From assembly GCF_000406925.1 (NCBI RefSeq), contig NZ_KE136348.1, positions 561,284-624,508 of the forward strand: DNA of 63,225 bases. The letters run 5' to 3'. Below the pieces are notes generated by a model that made no database searches, had not been told where the DNA came from, and was given only the letters and a program-made list of their open reading frames with translations. Positions 38,970 to 46,192 of this stretch are shown here, one piece after another. Numbering within the stretch: the stretch's first letter is position 1; the number at the start of each line of letters is the position of its first letter. This DNA is from Enterococcus columbae DSM 7374 = ATCC 51263. GTDB taxonomy: Bacteria; Bacillota; Bacilli; Lactobacillales; Enterococcaceae. Position numbers and translations under genes: made by a program.

Positions 38970-39526
38970 AAACAGCCCTACATTTTAGCCATCAGCTCTT
39001 AAAAGAATGTGTGAAAAATGGCGATACCGTTGTCGATGCCACCATGGGAAATGGACATGACACACTATTTTTAGCTGAATTAGTCGGCGCTAGTGGCAAA
39101 GTGCATGCCTTTGACATTCAAGAACAAGCCTTCAATGCCACTCGTCAACGATTAACTGAGGCCAAGCTACTCGATCGGGTCAGCCTCCATCTTACTGGTC
39201 ATGAGTATGTCTTAGACTATCTCCAACCAGATGAAAGGATTCAAGCAGCTATTTTTAATCTAGGCTATTTGCCCAATAGCGATAAAAACTGTATCACACT
39301 GCCAGCAACAACTAAGCAGGCTTTAGATAGTCTCTTGACTCAGCTATCTGCTAAAGGGCGAATTATCGTCGTGAGCTATTACGGACATGTTGGGGGTAAA
39401 GAGGAATTGCAAGCTGTGGATACCTATTGTCAGTCTCTGCCTCAAGAGAGCTATAACGTATTGAAATACCAATTTATTAATCAAAAAAATCAACCCCCTA
39501 TTCTCTTTTGTATCGAAAAAAAATAG
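38963..39526 (+). CDS. mnmM: tRNA mnm5U methyltransferase MnmM (YtqB)
   Basis: A 187-residue class I SAM-dependent methyltransferase. Motif I is VVDATMGNGHDTLFLAEL (residues about 19-36), and AIFNLGYLPNSDKNCITLP is the diagnostic NLGYLP motif of the YtqB/SCO1731 family. YtqB (MnmM) methylates nm5U34 to mnm5U34 in tRNA. The start codon lies inside the 3' end of mnmL (7-nt overlap). This family has been annotated as an rRNA methylase in databases; the tRNA assignment is from later literature as I recall it. Confidence 0.88.
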   Translation: MLKTALHFSHQLLKECVKNGDTVVDATMGNGHDTLFLAELVGASGKVHAFDIQEQAFNATRQRLTEAKLLDRVSLHLTGHEYVLDYLQPDERIQAAIFNLGYLPNSDKNCITLPATTKQALDSLLTQLSAKGRIIVVSYYGHVGGKEELQAVDTYCQSLPQESYNVLKYQFINQKNQPPILFCIEKK

Positions 39527-39577
39527 GCCCAACAATTACTTTATGTTAAAACATAGTTGCAGGTAGCGTTGATTAAC

Positions 39578-39650
39578 AAAAACGAATATTCAAGCAAGAC
39601 TTAGAGCTAAATAGCGTCTCTATCCTGCTGTGAATATTCGTTTTCTTTTT
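39578..39650. terminator. Bidirectional terminator between mnmM and the esterase gene
   Basis: AACGAATATTCA (39581-39592) pairs with TGAATATTCGTT (39631-39642), with a shorter inner pairing. T-runs follow on both sides (TTTTCTTTTTT on plus). Convergent genes share it. Its left arm ACGAATATTCAAG is identical to an arm in the citZ terminator. Confidence 0.85.
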
Positions 39651-39682
39651 TAGTATGCTCCTATATTATTAGATAATTGACG

Positions 39683-40492
39683 CTACTTGCTATCTGCTTG
39701 TAGCAAAAGCTCATCAAACCAAGCCAGCGCCTTTTGAATCCAAGTATCCCAAAATTGCCATTCATGCGCTCCTTTACCAGTTTGGAAGGTCACTTGAAAC
39801 GCATTTTTTTGTAAAATATCAGCAGCCAGCTGACTAGAAAGCAAAATTTGATCTTCCGTACCACAGCAAATAAAGAACTGACTTTTTACTGGCTTTTGGT
39901 AATGAGTCATTTGATAGGTTAAATCATTGATTGAACCATACCAACTATCCATTGGTCCAAATACACCTTCCCAATACTGCTTGGTGCGCATAGTAAATAA
40001 TTGTTCGTTCGCTTCTACTAAGGTCAGCATACCAGAAAGGCTGGCAATCCCTGCAAATTTTTCTGGATGCAATAAGCCTAGCTTCACTGCGCCATAGCCT
40101 CCCATCGAAAGGCCGGCTGCAAAGGTCTTTTCTCTTTTAGTCGTTAATTGTGGGAATAACTCATGACAGATTTGTGGTAACTCCTCAGAGATAAACGTCC
40201 AATAGTTCATATCATATTGGGTATCCGTATACCAAGCTAAATCAGTCGAAGGCATAATTACGGCCCAACCTCTTGCTTGTACATATCGTTCAATTGAAGT
40301 CCGACGTTGCCAAACGCTATGATTGCCACCCATTCCATGCAATAAATAAAGCACTGGAATATCCTGCAGCTGACTGACACTATTGGTTCCCATTTTTTTA
40401 TCAGTTTGTTGTGGTAAGATAACATCTACCATCACTTCAGTTTCTAATACGTTGGAATAAATATTTGCTTGTAATAACGCCAAGTGTTTCAC
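39683..40492 (-). CDS. Esterase family protein (EstA/FrmB-like)
   Basis: A 269-residue alpha/beta hydrolase of the tributyrin esterase / S-formylglutathione hydrolase type. Nucleophile S129 in FAAGLSMGGYG, oxyanion segment LLHGMGGNHS (51-60), acid in CCGTEDQILL and His in GKGAHEWQFW. No signal peptide, so cytoplasmic. In lactococci EstA cleaves short-chain fatty-acid esters. A single-gene unit facing mnmM across a shared terminator. Natural substrate unknown. The upstream space (40493-40664) is shared with the divergent DUF1538 gene. Confidence 0.9.
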   Translation of the reverse strand: MKHLALLQANIYSNVLETEVMVDVILPQQTDKKMGTNSVSQLQDIPVLYLLHGMGGNHSVWQRRTSIERYVQARGWAVIMPSTDLAWYTDTQYDMNYWTFISEELPQICHELFPQLTTKREKTFAAGLSMGGYGAVKLGLLHPEKFAGIASLSGMLTLVEANEQLFTMRTKQYWEGVFGPMDSWYGSINDLTYQMTHYQKPVKSQFFICCGTEDQILLSSQLAADILQKNAFQVTFQTGKGAHEWQFWDTWIQKALAWFDELLLQADSK

Positions 40493-40664
40493 CCTTTCAT
40501 CAATAGTTTTTATGTTTTTATTCTAACAGATTTTAAGTAAAATACCTAAGATTTATACAATCTCTTTTTACATAACGAAGTAAAATAAAGTTAGAGCGTT
40601 ATCTTTGCAGTCATTTCGCTCACATGATATGCTTAATATAACTAAACAAAAAGGAGGAACCTAT

Positions 40665-42146
40665 TTGCCAGTTATTAAAGACAAAGCAAAAGAAGTTTTC
40701 TTTTCGGTACTTCCTGTTACCTTATTAGTTCTACTTTTGCATTTTACCTTATCACCTGTACCTAGTAATATGCTAGGCCGCTTCATAATCGGTGAGCTAT
40801 TAGTCATCGTTGGACTGACCATTTTCTTAATCGGCGTGGATTTAGCAATTACGCCACTGGGTGATTTAACAGGGAGCTTTTTAGCCAAAACCAATAAGCT
40901 CTGGTTGGTCTTGTTAGGAGGCGTAATTGTTGGCTTTTTCATTTGTGCGGCTGAGCCTGATTTGATTGTTTTAGCCAATCAGATTGAACAAGTCACTCAG
41001 CAAGCCTTAAAAAGCTTCTCCCTATTGATGAGCGTTTCTTTGGGGCTAGCTATCATGTTAGCAGTTGGTTTTTTACGTATTTTTTACAATTTTCCCTTAT
41101 TTAAGTTATTATTAGTCATCTATGGTTTCATTTTTATTGGCAGTTTATTTACCAATCCAGCCTTTCTAGCAATTTCTTTTGATGCATCCGGTTCGACAAC
41201 TGGTGTACTCGCTGTTCCCTTTATCTTAGCTTTATCTGTGGGGATTTCTAAATTAAAAAAGGATAGTAAAGCCTCTGAAAAAGATAGTTTTGGTTTAGTA
41301 GCCATTGCTTCTTCTGGGGCAATCATGGCAGTCATGCTATTGAATATACTCACTCCTATCAATGAAATCCAGGCTCCTGTTAGTGAAGCTAGTCATAGTC
41401 AATCGGCCCTTTTCTTACCCTTTATCCATTTAATTAAGCATAGTGTTACAGATGGTTTTATCTCTGTTTTACCTTTATTTGTAATTTTAATTGTATTACA
41501 AGCAGTTGCTTTTCATTTGAAAAAACGTGAATTTAGAAGGCTGTTAATCGGCTTTATCTATGTTTTCATCGGGCTTTCTATTTTCTTATTAGGAGTCAAC
41601 GGAGGTCTAATGGAAATTGGTGGAGTGATTGGGCGCAGTCTGGCGAAACTACCTAATCCAAACATGATCTTGATGATTGGGTTTATTTTAGGCGTAGTGA
41701 CTATTCTATCAGAGCCGGCTGTTTATGTTTTAACTGATCAAATTGAAGAGGTTACCAGTGGCTATATTCAAAGAAAAGCGGTCTTATTTTCACTAGCTAT
41801 CGGTGTAGGCATTGCCGTTGCCCTTTCTGTTTTGCGTGTATTGATTCAGCCAATTCAGCTCTGGCACTATTTATTGCCTGGCTATCTGATTGCCTTAGGA
41901 TTGATGTTTGTCACGCCAAAATTATTTATTGGTATTGCTTTTGATGCTGGTGGCGTAGCAACTGGTCCAATGACGGCTACCTTTATTCTCGCCTTTATTC
42001 AAGGAGCGGCTGATCAAATTGAAACAGCCAACGTGATTATTGATGGGTTTGGTATGATTGCACTGGTTGCATTGATGCCAATTATTATGTTAGAGTTATT
42101 GGGTGTCTTATTTAAAATTAAAGCCCAGCGAAAGGAGCGTCCTTGA
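40665..42146 (+). CDS. DUF1538 membrane protein, two homologous halves
   Basis: 493 residues with about 12-14 membrane helices in two related halves (roughly 25-245 and 275-490). Each half carries the same landmarks: IFLIGVDLAITPLGDLTGSFLAK vs IFLLGVNGGLMEIGGVIGRSLAK (cut to the first and last parts), then AAEPDLIVLANQIEQVT vs LSEPAVYVLTDQIEEVT, then ISFDASGSTTGVLAVPF vs IAFDAGGVATGPMTATF. The paired inverted-looking design with conserved acidic and Gly residues suggests a secondary transporter, but no substrate is known. The TTG start at 40665 fits GGAGG 7 nt before it. The next gene starts at its stop codon (TGATG). Confidence 0.9.
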   Translation: MPVIKDKAKEVFFSVLPVTLLVLLLHFTLSPVPSNMLGRFIIGELLVIVGLTIFLIGVDLAITPLGDLTGSFLAKTNKLWLVLLGGVIVGFFICAAEPDLIVLANQIEQVTQQALKSFSLLMSVSLGLAIMLAVGFLRIFYNFPLFKLLLVIYGFIFIGSLFTNPAFLAISFDASGSTTGVLAVPFILALSVGISKLKKDSKASEKDSFGLVAIASSGAIMAVMLLNILTPINEIQAPVSEASHSQSALFLPFIHLIKHSVTDGFISVLPLFVILIVLQAVAFHLKKREFRRLLIGFIYVFIGLSIFLLGVNGGLMEIGGVIGRSLAKLPNPNMILMIGFILGVVTILSEPAVYVLTDQIEEVTSGYIQRKAVLFSLAIGVGIAVALSVLRVLIQPIQLWHYLLPGYLIALGLMFVTPKLFIGIAFDAGGVATGPMTATFILAFIQGAADQIETANVIIDGFGMIALVALMPIIMLELLGVLFKIKAQRKERP

Positions 42147-42805
42147 TGCCAAGCAATCTTTTAAATTTACAGCAAATCTATGTAATTATAAGCAAAGGCT
42201 ATGGTAGTAAAGTCTTAAAAAAAGCAAAAGCTTGTGGAATGCGTGGTGGGACGATTTTTTTAGCCCACGGAACAATTGACCACCCCTTATTCAATCTATT
42301 GGCCTTAAATGATCAACGTAAAGAAATTGTGATGATGACCGGTGAGCAAAGCATCTGTGAACACACCCTAGCTGTTTTAAATCAAACCTTTCACTTTGAT
42401 AAACCTAACCATGGGATTGCTTTTTCCTTACCTGTTTGTAAAATCGTTGGTGTGAGTTGTTATAACAATCAATCAATTCAAGAAGAAAGTGAGCTGAATG
42501 CGATGTATCAATCAATCTTGACCATTGTCAATCGTGGAAATGCCGAAGATGTGATTGAAGCTGCCAATAAAGCTGGCGCTAAAGGAGGAACAATTATCCA
42601 CGCAAGAGGGGCCGGCATACACGAAACCTCTAAATTATTTGCTATGGATATCGAACCAGAAAAAGAAGTCGTCTTAATCCTAGCAAAAAAAGACCAAGCC
42701 TCCGTTATTATTGAAGCCATTCGTGAAGATTTAGCCATCGATCAACCAGGTAATGGTATCATCTTGGTTCAAGATGTCGCTCAAACCTATGGAATATATG
42801 AATAA
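42146..42805 (+). CDS. Double PII-like regulatory protein
   Basis: 219 residues made of two PII-like domains. The first begins QIYVIISKGYGSKVLKKAKACGMRGGTIFL and the second SILTIVNRGNAEDVIEAANKAGAKGGTIIHARG, both quoted here only to show the repeated pattern GxxxxVxxxAxxxGxxGGTI. The second keeps a longer T-loop-like stretch (ARGAGIHETSKLFAMDIEPEKEVV). PII proteins bind ATP/ADP/2-oxoglutarate and regulate transporters. It begins in the stop codon of the DUF1538 gene (TGATG), so it probably controls that transporter. Direct ligand unknown. Confidence 0.85.
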   Translation: MPSNLLNLQQIYVIISKGYGSKVLKKAKACGMRGGTIFLAHGTIDHPLFNLLALNDQRKEIVMMTGEQSICEHTLAVLNQTFHFDKPNHGIAFSLPVCKIVGVSCYNNQSIQEESELNAMYQSILTIVNRGNAEDVIEAANKAGAKGGTIIHARGAGIHETSKLFAMDIEPEKEVVLILAKKDQASVIIEAIREDLAIDQPGNGIILVQDVAQTYGIYE

Positions 42806-42854
42806 ATCAAATCGGACAAGTAGCCATTAAAAATGCTGATTTTTAAGGAGTGAA

Positions 42855-43268
42855 ATGATGACCAAACCTAAAGTTGCTTTTATCTGTGTCCATAATTCCT
42901 GTCGTTCACAGATTGCTGAAGCGTTAGCCAAAAAACTAGCTAGTGATGCTTTCGATAGTTATTCGGCTGGTACGCAGATTAAACCACAAATTAATCCCGA
43001 TGCCGTTAGATTGATGCAACAACACTACCAAATCGATATGGAAAAACAACAATACTCCAAACTACTTGCTGAAATTCCTGAAGTAGATATCGTAATCACC
43101 ATGGGTTGCAATGTAGATTGTCCTTATCTGCCTTGTAAATATCGTGAAGATTGGGGACTAATGGATCCTAGCAATCACAGTGATGAAATATTTTTACAGG
43201 TCATGAAAGACATCGAAACCAAAGTCTTAAATCTAAAAGAACGCATAATTAGTGGAAAATTGTATTGA
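42855..43268 (+). CDS. Low-molecular-weight phosphatase / arsenate reductase-like protein
   Basis: 137 residues (or 136 if the second of the two adjacent ATG codons is used; RBS AAGGAG is 4 nt before the first and 7 nt before the second). The P-loop is CVHNSCRS (C-x5-R), and ITMGCNVDCPYLPCKYREDWGLMDP provides further cysteines and the catalytic Asp as in thioredoxin-coupled ArsC. It is 49 nt after the double PII gene on the same strand, and may be its third operon member. No arsR or arsenite pump is nearby, so a role in arsenate resistance is not assured; a phosphotyrosine phosphatase is the alternative. Confidence 0.85.
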   Translation: MMTKPKVAFICVHNSCRSQIAEALAKKLASDAFDSYSAGTQIKPQINPDAVRLMQQHYQIDMEKQQYSKLLAEIPEVDIVITMGCNVDCPYLPCKYREDWGLMDPSNHSDEIFLQVMKDIETKVLNLKERIISGKLY

Positions 43269-43294
43269 TCACTATCAGATAAATCATAAACCAT

Positions 43295-43362
43295 AAAAAA
43301 ACGAATGCCTGTGAAATACCAAAGTTGCTTTAAAACAACTACACGACAAGCATTCGTTTTTT
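43295..43362. terminator. Bidirectional terminator between the ArsC-like and PTS EIID genes
   Basis: AAAAAACGAATGC (43295-43308) pairs with GCATTCGTTTTTT (43350-43362), enclosing a small AGTTG/CAACT hairpin. Serves convergent genes. Confidence 0.85.
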
Positions 43363-43420
43363 ACTATATTATGATAATTACTGAATCCTCTTCAATCAAT
43401 CTATCTACCATATTTATTCA

Positions 43421-44242
43421 TTATCCCAAGAAACCAAACGCCTTCCCTGCAATACCTAGGATAAAAATAAATAGGATAATCAATAATGGATTCACATTTT
43501 TCTTCAATAGCCAAGCGACAAACAAGGTCAAAATCAACGCTAACATTCCAGGCATGATACTATCTAAAACATTTTGAACGGTTTGTGTGACTACTTTACC
43601 ATCAGCATTTTTTATGCGGGTAGCAACAATTGGAATATTAATCGTTGTCCACTTATTCACCAAGGCACCCATAACGAATAATCCAACCACAGATGCACCT
43701 TCTGTAAGTTTTTTCACTCGATTACCAGCCATTTCCTTGATGATTTCATTTCCTTTTTCGTAACCTAATGTTAGTCCAAAGTATTTGGTTAATAAGCGAA
43801 TAATATTAATTGAAATAAAGAATAGCAATGGTCCACCAACATTACCATTTATCGCTAAGGATGCCCCTAGCGCAGCTAATACTGGGCGAACTGTTCCCCA
43901 AAAGATCGGATCCCCTACCCCAGCTAATGGACCCATTAAACCGATTTTCATGGCAGAAATAGAAGTTCCCGGCATATCCCCTTCATTGACGCGTTTTTCT
44001 TCCATCGCACCAACAACCCCAAAAATAGGTGCTGTCAACCATGGATGCGTATTGAACCATTCTAGATGTCGTTGTAAAGCCTCATTACGTTCTTTGCCTG
44101 GCGCATATAGACGTTTTAAAGCTGGAATCATAACAAAGCAAAATCCCATACTTTGTACACGTTCAAAGTTAAATGAGCCTAATAGTAAATTTGAACGTAA
44201 AAACATACTGTGAATATCTTTTTTGGTTAATTTTTTCTCCAT
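43421..44242 (-). CDS. PTS mannose/fructose/sorbose family EIID
   Basis: 273 residues. Membrane subunit IID of a mannose-class PTS. Recognised by the N-terminal LLGSFNFERVQSMGFCFVMIP, GDMPGTSISAMKIGLMGPLAGVGDPIFWGT (cut to GLMGPLAGVGDP) and the hydrophobic C-terminus ending LGIAGKAFGFLG. It forms the sugar channel with EIIC. Last gene of a four-gene operon (A-B-C-D order) with 12 nt between C and D. Sugar specificity cannot be read directly. Confidence 0.95.
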   Translation of the reverse strand: MEKKLTKKDIHSMFLRSNLLLGSFNFERVQSMGFCFVMIPALKRLYAPGKERNEALQRHLEWFNTHPWLTAPIFGVVGAMEEKRVNEGDMPGTSISAMKIGLMGPLAGVGDPIFWGTVRPVLAALGASLAINGNVGGPLLFFISINIIRLLTKYFGLTLGYEKGNEIIKEMAGNRVKKLTEGASVVGLFVMGALVNKWTTINIPIVATRIKNADGKVVTQTVQNVLDSIMPGMLALILTLFVAWLLKKNVNPLLIILFIFILGIAGKAFGFLG

Positions 44243-44254
44243 TTCAAGTCCTCC

Positions 44255-45070
44255 TTACGCATCTAGATCATCATCTAAATCATCATCAACCGGGGTTGCA
44301 CTATTCGCACTAACAGCTGCCGAAACCGGTGTAAGCTTTTCTAGAACATTATATTTCAATTGAACATATAATAATGCTAGACATAAGCCTAAGCCACCGA
44401 AACCAACTAAATTGAAGTTTGTAAAGGCTGCGAACAAGAATCCCATATAGAAGAATGGTTTTAAATATGGCACATCCATCATATTAATAACCATCGCGTA
44501 ACCGACAACAACGATAATCCCTCCACCAATCTGCAAACCACCGGTAATCACTTCTGGAATACCATTTAAGAACTTACTTACAGCTTCTGCACTAATCATT
44601 GAAATAATAAATGTTGGAATCATAACTCGTAACGCTTGCAATGATAGCGCCGTTAAATGCATAATTTCAATTCCTCTAAAATTACCTTTAGCTGCGTAAT
44701 TATCTGCACGATGAATGAAAAATACGGTGATTGTTCGCACAAAAATCGTTAAGGCTTGACCTGCTGCGGCAAGGGGAATAGCAATGGCAATTCCTTTACC
44801 GATACTTTGGTGCGCGGTTGTTACTAAAATCGTAGAAATAACGGAAGCAATCGCGGTATCAGGCGCCATCGCAAGCCCTACATTCATCCAGCCTAAAGCC
44901 ATCATTTCTAATGTTCCACCCAAAATCACTCCGGTCGTTAGATTTCCCAAAACAAGCCCTACTAGTGTACATGCAACCAATGGACGCTGCGTCTGCGCTT
45001 CATCCAAAACACTTCCCATCCCGGTAATTCCGGCAACCACTAGTAACAAAATAATTTGAATTACACTCAC
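44255..45070 (-). CDS. PTS mannose/fructose/sorbose family EIIC
   Basis: 271 residues, multispanning membrane subunit IIC. Family segments: TQRPLVACTLVGLVLGNLTTGVILGGTLEM (cut to RPLVACTLVGLVLG), GMNVGLAMAPD-like ALGWMNVGLAMAPDTA and IKG-free C-terminus. A run of acidic residues ends it (PVDDDLDDDLDA), unusual but seen in some family members. It lies 15 nt after EIIB. Together with IID it makes the translocation pore. Confidence 0.93.
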   Translation of the reverse strand: MSVIQIILLLVVAGITGMGSVLDEAQTQRPLVACTLVGLVLGNLTTGVILGGTLEMMALGWMNVGLAMAPDTAIASVISTILVTTAHQSIGKGIAIAIPLAAAGQALTIFVRTITVFFIHRADNYAAKGNFRGIEIMHLTALSLQALRVMIPTFIISMISAEAVSKFLNGIPEVITGGLQIGGGIIVVVGYAMVINMMDVPYLKPFFYMGFLFAAFTNFNLVGFGGLGLCLALLYVQLKYNVLEKLTPVSAAVSANSATPVDDDLDDDLDA

Positions 45071-45085
45071 ATTAATCCGCTCCTT

Positions 45086-45574
45086 TTATCCTAAATGATT
45101 TTGCAATTCTTTATAAAAGTCTACACTTGTATCTCCTGGTAATTGTCGAAGTTCTAATTTTACTCCTAGATCGTGTAATTGTTTAAAGGCTTCAATATGA
45201 CTTTCTGATACACTTACCGCTTTGGTAATTTGTGTACGATCCTTTTCAAAACGCATGCCTCCTACATTTACCTCAGTCAATGGCACCCCCTTTTGGACTA
45301 ATTCTAAGATGTCTTCTGGTCTTTCAAATAATAACATCGCCGTTTCATCAGTATATCGTGGCGAATGAAAAGCCCGAACCATTTTGTCTACACCTACTGC
45401 ACTTGCCTTTACATTTGCAGGTGCTACCGATAATATCAATGTTTTACGCATTTCATCATTAGCCACTGCATCGGAAACAACAATAATTCGATTGATTGGT
45501 TTTAATTTCACCCACTTTGTTAATACTTGTCCATGAATAAAACGATCATCAATTCTAGCTAATTCAATTTTCAT
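45086..45574 (-). CDS. PTS mannose/fructose/sorbose family EIIB
   Basis: 162 residues, cytoplasmic phosphocarrier. The phosphorylated His is H14 in ARIDDRFIHGQVLTKW. The stop codon of EIIA overlaps its start by 4 nt. EIIA and EIIB are separate proteins here, unlike the fused IIAB of the main glucose/mannose PTS of enterococci, so this is likely a second, inducible mannose-class system. Confidence 0.95.
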   Translation of the reverse strand: MKIELARIDDRFIHGQVLTKWVKLKPINRIIVVSDAVANDEMRKTLILSVAPANVKASAVGVDKMVRAFHSPRYTDETAMLLFERPEDILELVQKGVPLTEVNVGGMRFEKDRTQITKAVSVSESHIEAFKQLHDLGVKLELRQLPGDTSVDFYKELQNHLG

Positions 45575-46008
45575 AATAAATCTTCCTCCTCATCATCTGT
45601 TTTAGCACTTTTGGCTAATACTGAACGAAAATTCTTGTGACTATCTACTGCAACTTGTTTTAACTTTTCAATAAGCTGAATTAAATTGAGCTGTTCCTTT
45701 GCTGCAGCAGCTTCAAGTAAAATTGGTAAATTTACGCCGGTCAATATATCCACTCGTTCATTCTGATAAGCTATTTGCGAAGCGGCATTATAAGGCGTTC
45801 CTGCAAATACATCAACTAAAATTAACACTTCCTTAGTTGGTTCAATTTGCTCAATGGTTTGTTGGAATTTTTCCTGCATTTGAGGTAATCCTTCACCTTT
45901 AAAAAATGGAATTGCTCGTACATCAGCATCTTTGCCAAAAATCATTTCGAAGGCATCTAACAAGCCCAATGAAAATTGTCCATGTCCACTAATGATAATA
46001 GAAACCAT
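45571..46008 (-). CDS. PTS mannose-class EIIA
   Basis: 145 residues. The active His is H9 in IIISGHGQFS; DVFAGTPYNAASQIA is the conserved second block. It accepts phosphate from HPr and passes it to EIIB. It is the first gene of the operon downstream of a sigma-54 promoter. The acidic C-terminus (KTDDEEEDLL) overlaps the EIIB start. Confidence 0.95.
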   Translation of the reverse strand: MVSIIISGHGQFSLGLLDAFEMIFGKDADVRAIPFFKGEGLPQMQEKFQQTIEQIEPTKEVLILVDVFAGTPYNAASQIAYQNERVDILTGVNLPILLEAAAAKEQLNLIQLIEKLKQVAVDSHKNFRSVLAKSAKTDDEEEDLL

Positions 46009-46053
46009 CTAGTACACTCCTTTTCAATTAGTTTGTTTTTACACTCTTTTATA

Positions 46054-46070
46054 AGCAAAAAGCATGCCAA
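46054..46070 (-). promoter_or_regulatory. Sigma-54 (RpoN) promoter of the PTS operon
   Basis: On the minus strand TTGGCATGCTTTTTGCT, with GG at -24 (46067-46068) and GC at -12 (46055-46056) separated by exactly 10 nt, the strict sigma-54 spacing. It lies 46 nt before the EIIA start, next to a LevR-type activator gene with the GAFTGA motif. Confidence 0.88.
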
Positions 46071-46103
46071 AATTTGTTTTTCCTAAAATAGCAATACTTA
46101 AAG

Positions 46104-46145
46104 TAAAAAAAGAAAGCATTTCGTCAACCAAACGAAACACTTTCT
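46104..46145 (-). terminator. Terminator of the LevR-type activator gene
   Basis: AGAAAGTGTTTCGT and ACGAAATGCTTTCT (minus strand) form a 14-bp stem with two G-U/mismatch positions, followed by T7. It isolates the regulator from the sigma-54 promoter of the PTS operon. Confidence 0.85.
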
Positions 46146-46192
46146 ATGAAAAGCAACTAAATTAAAACACTTTAGTAAAACAATCAAAACAG

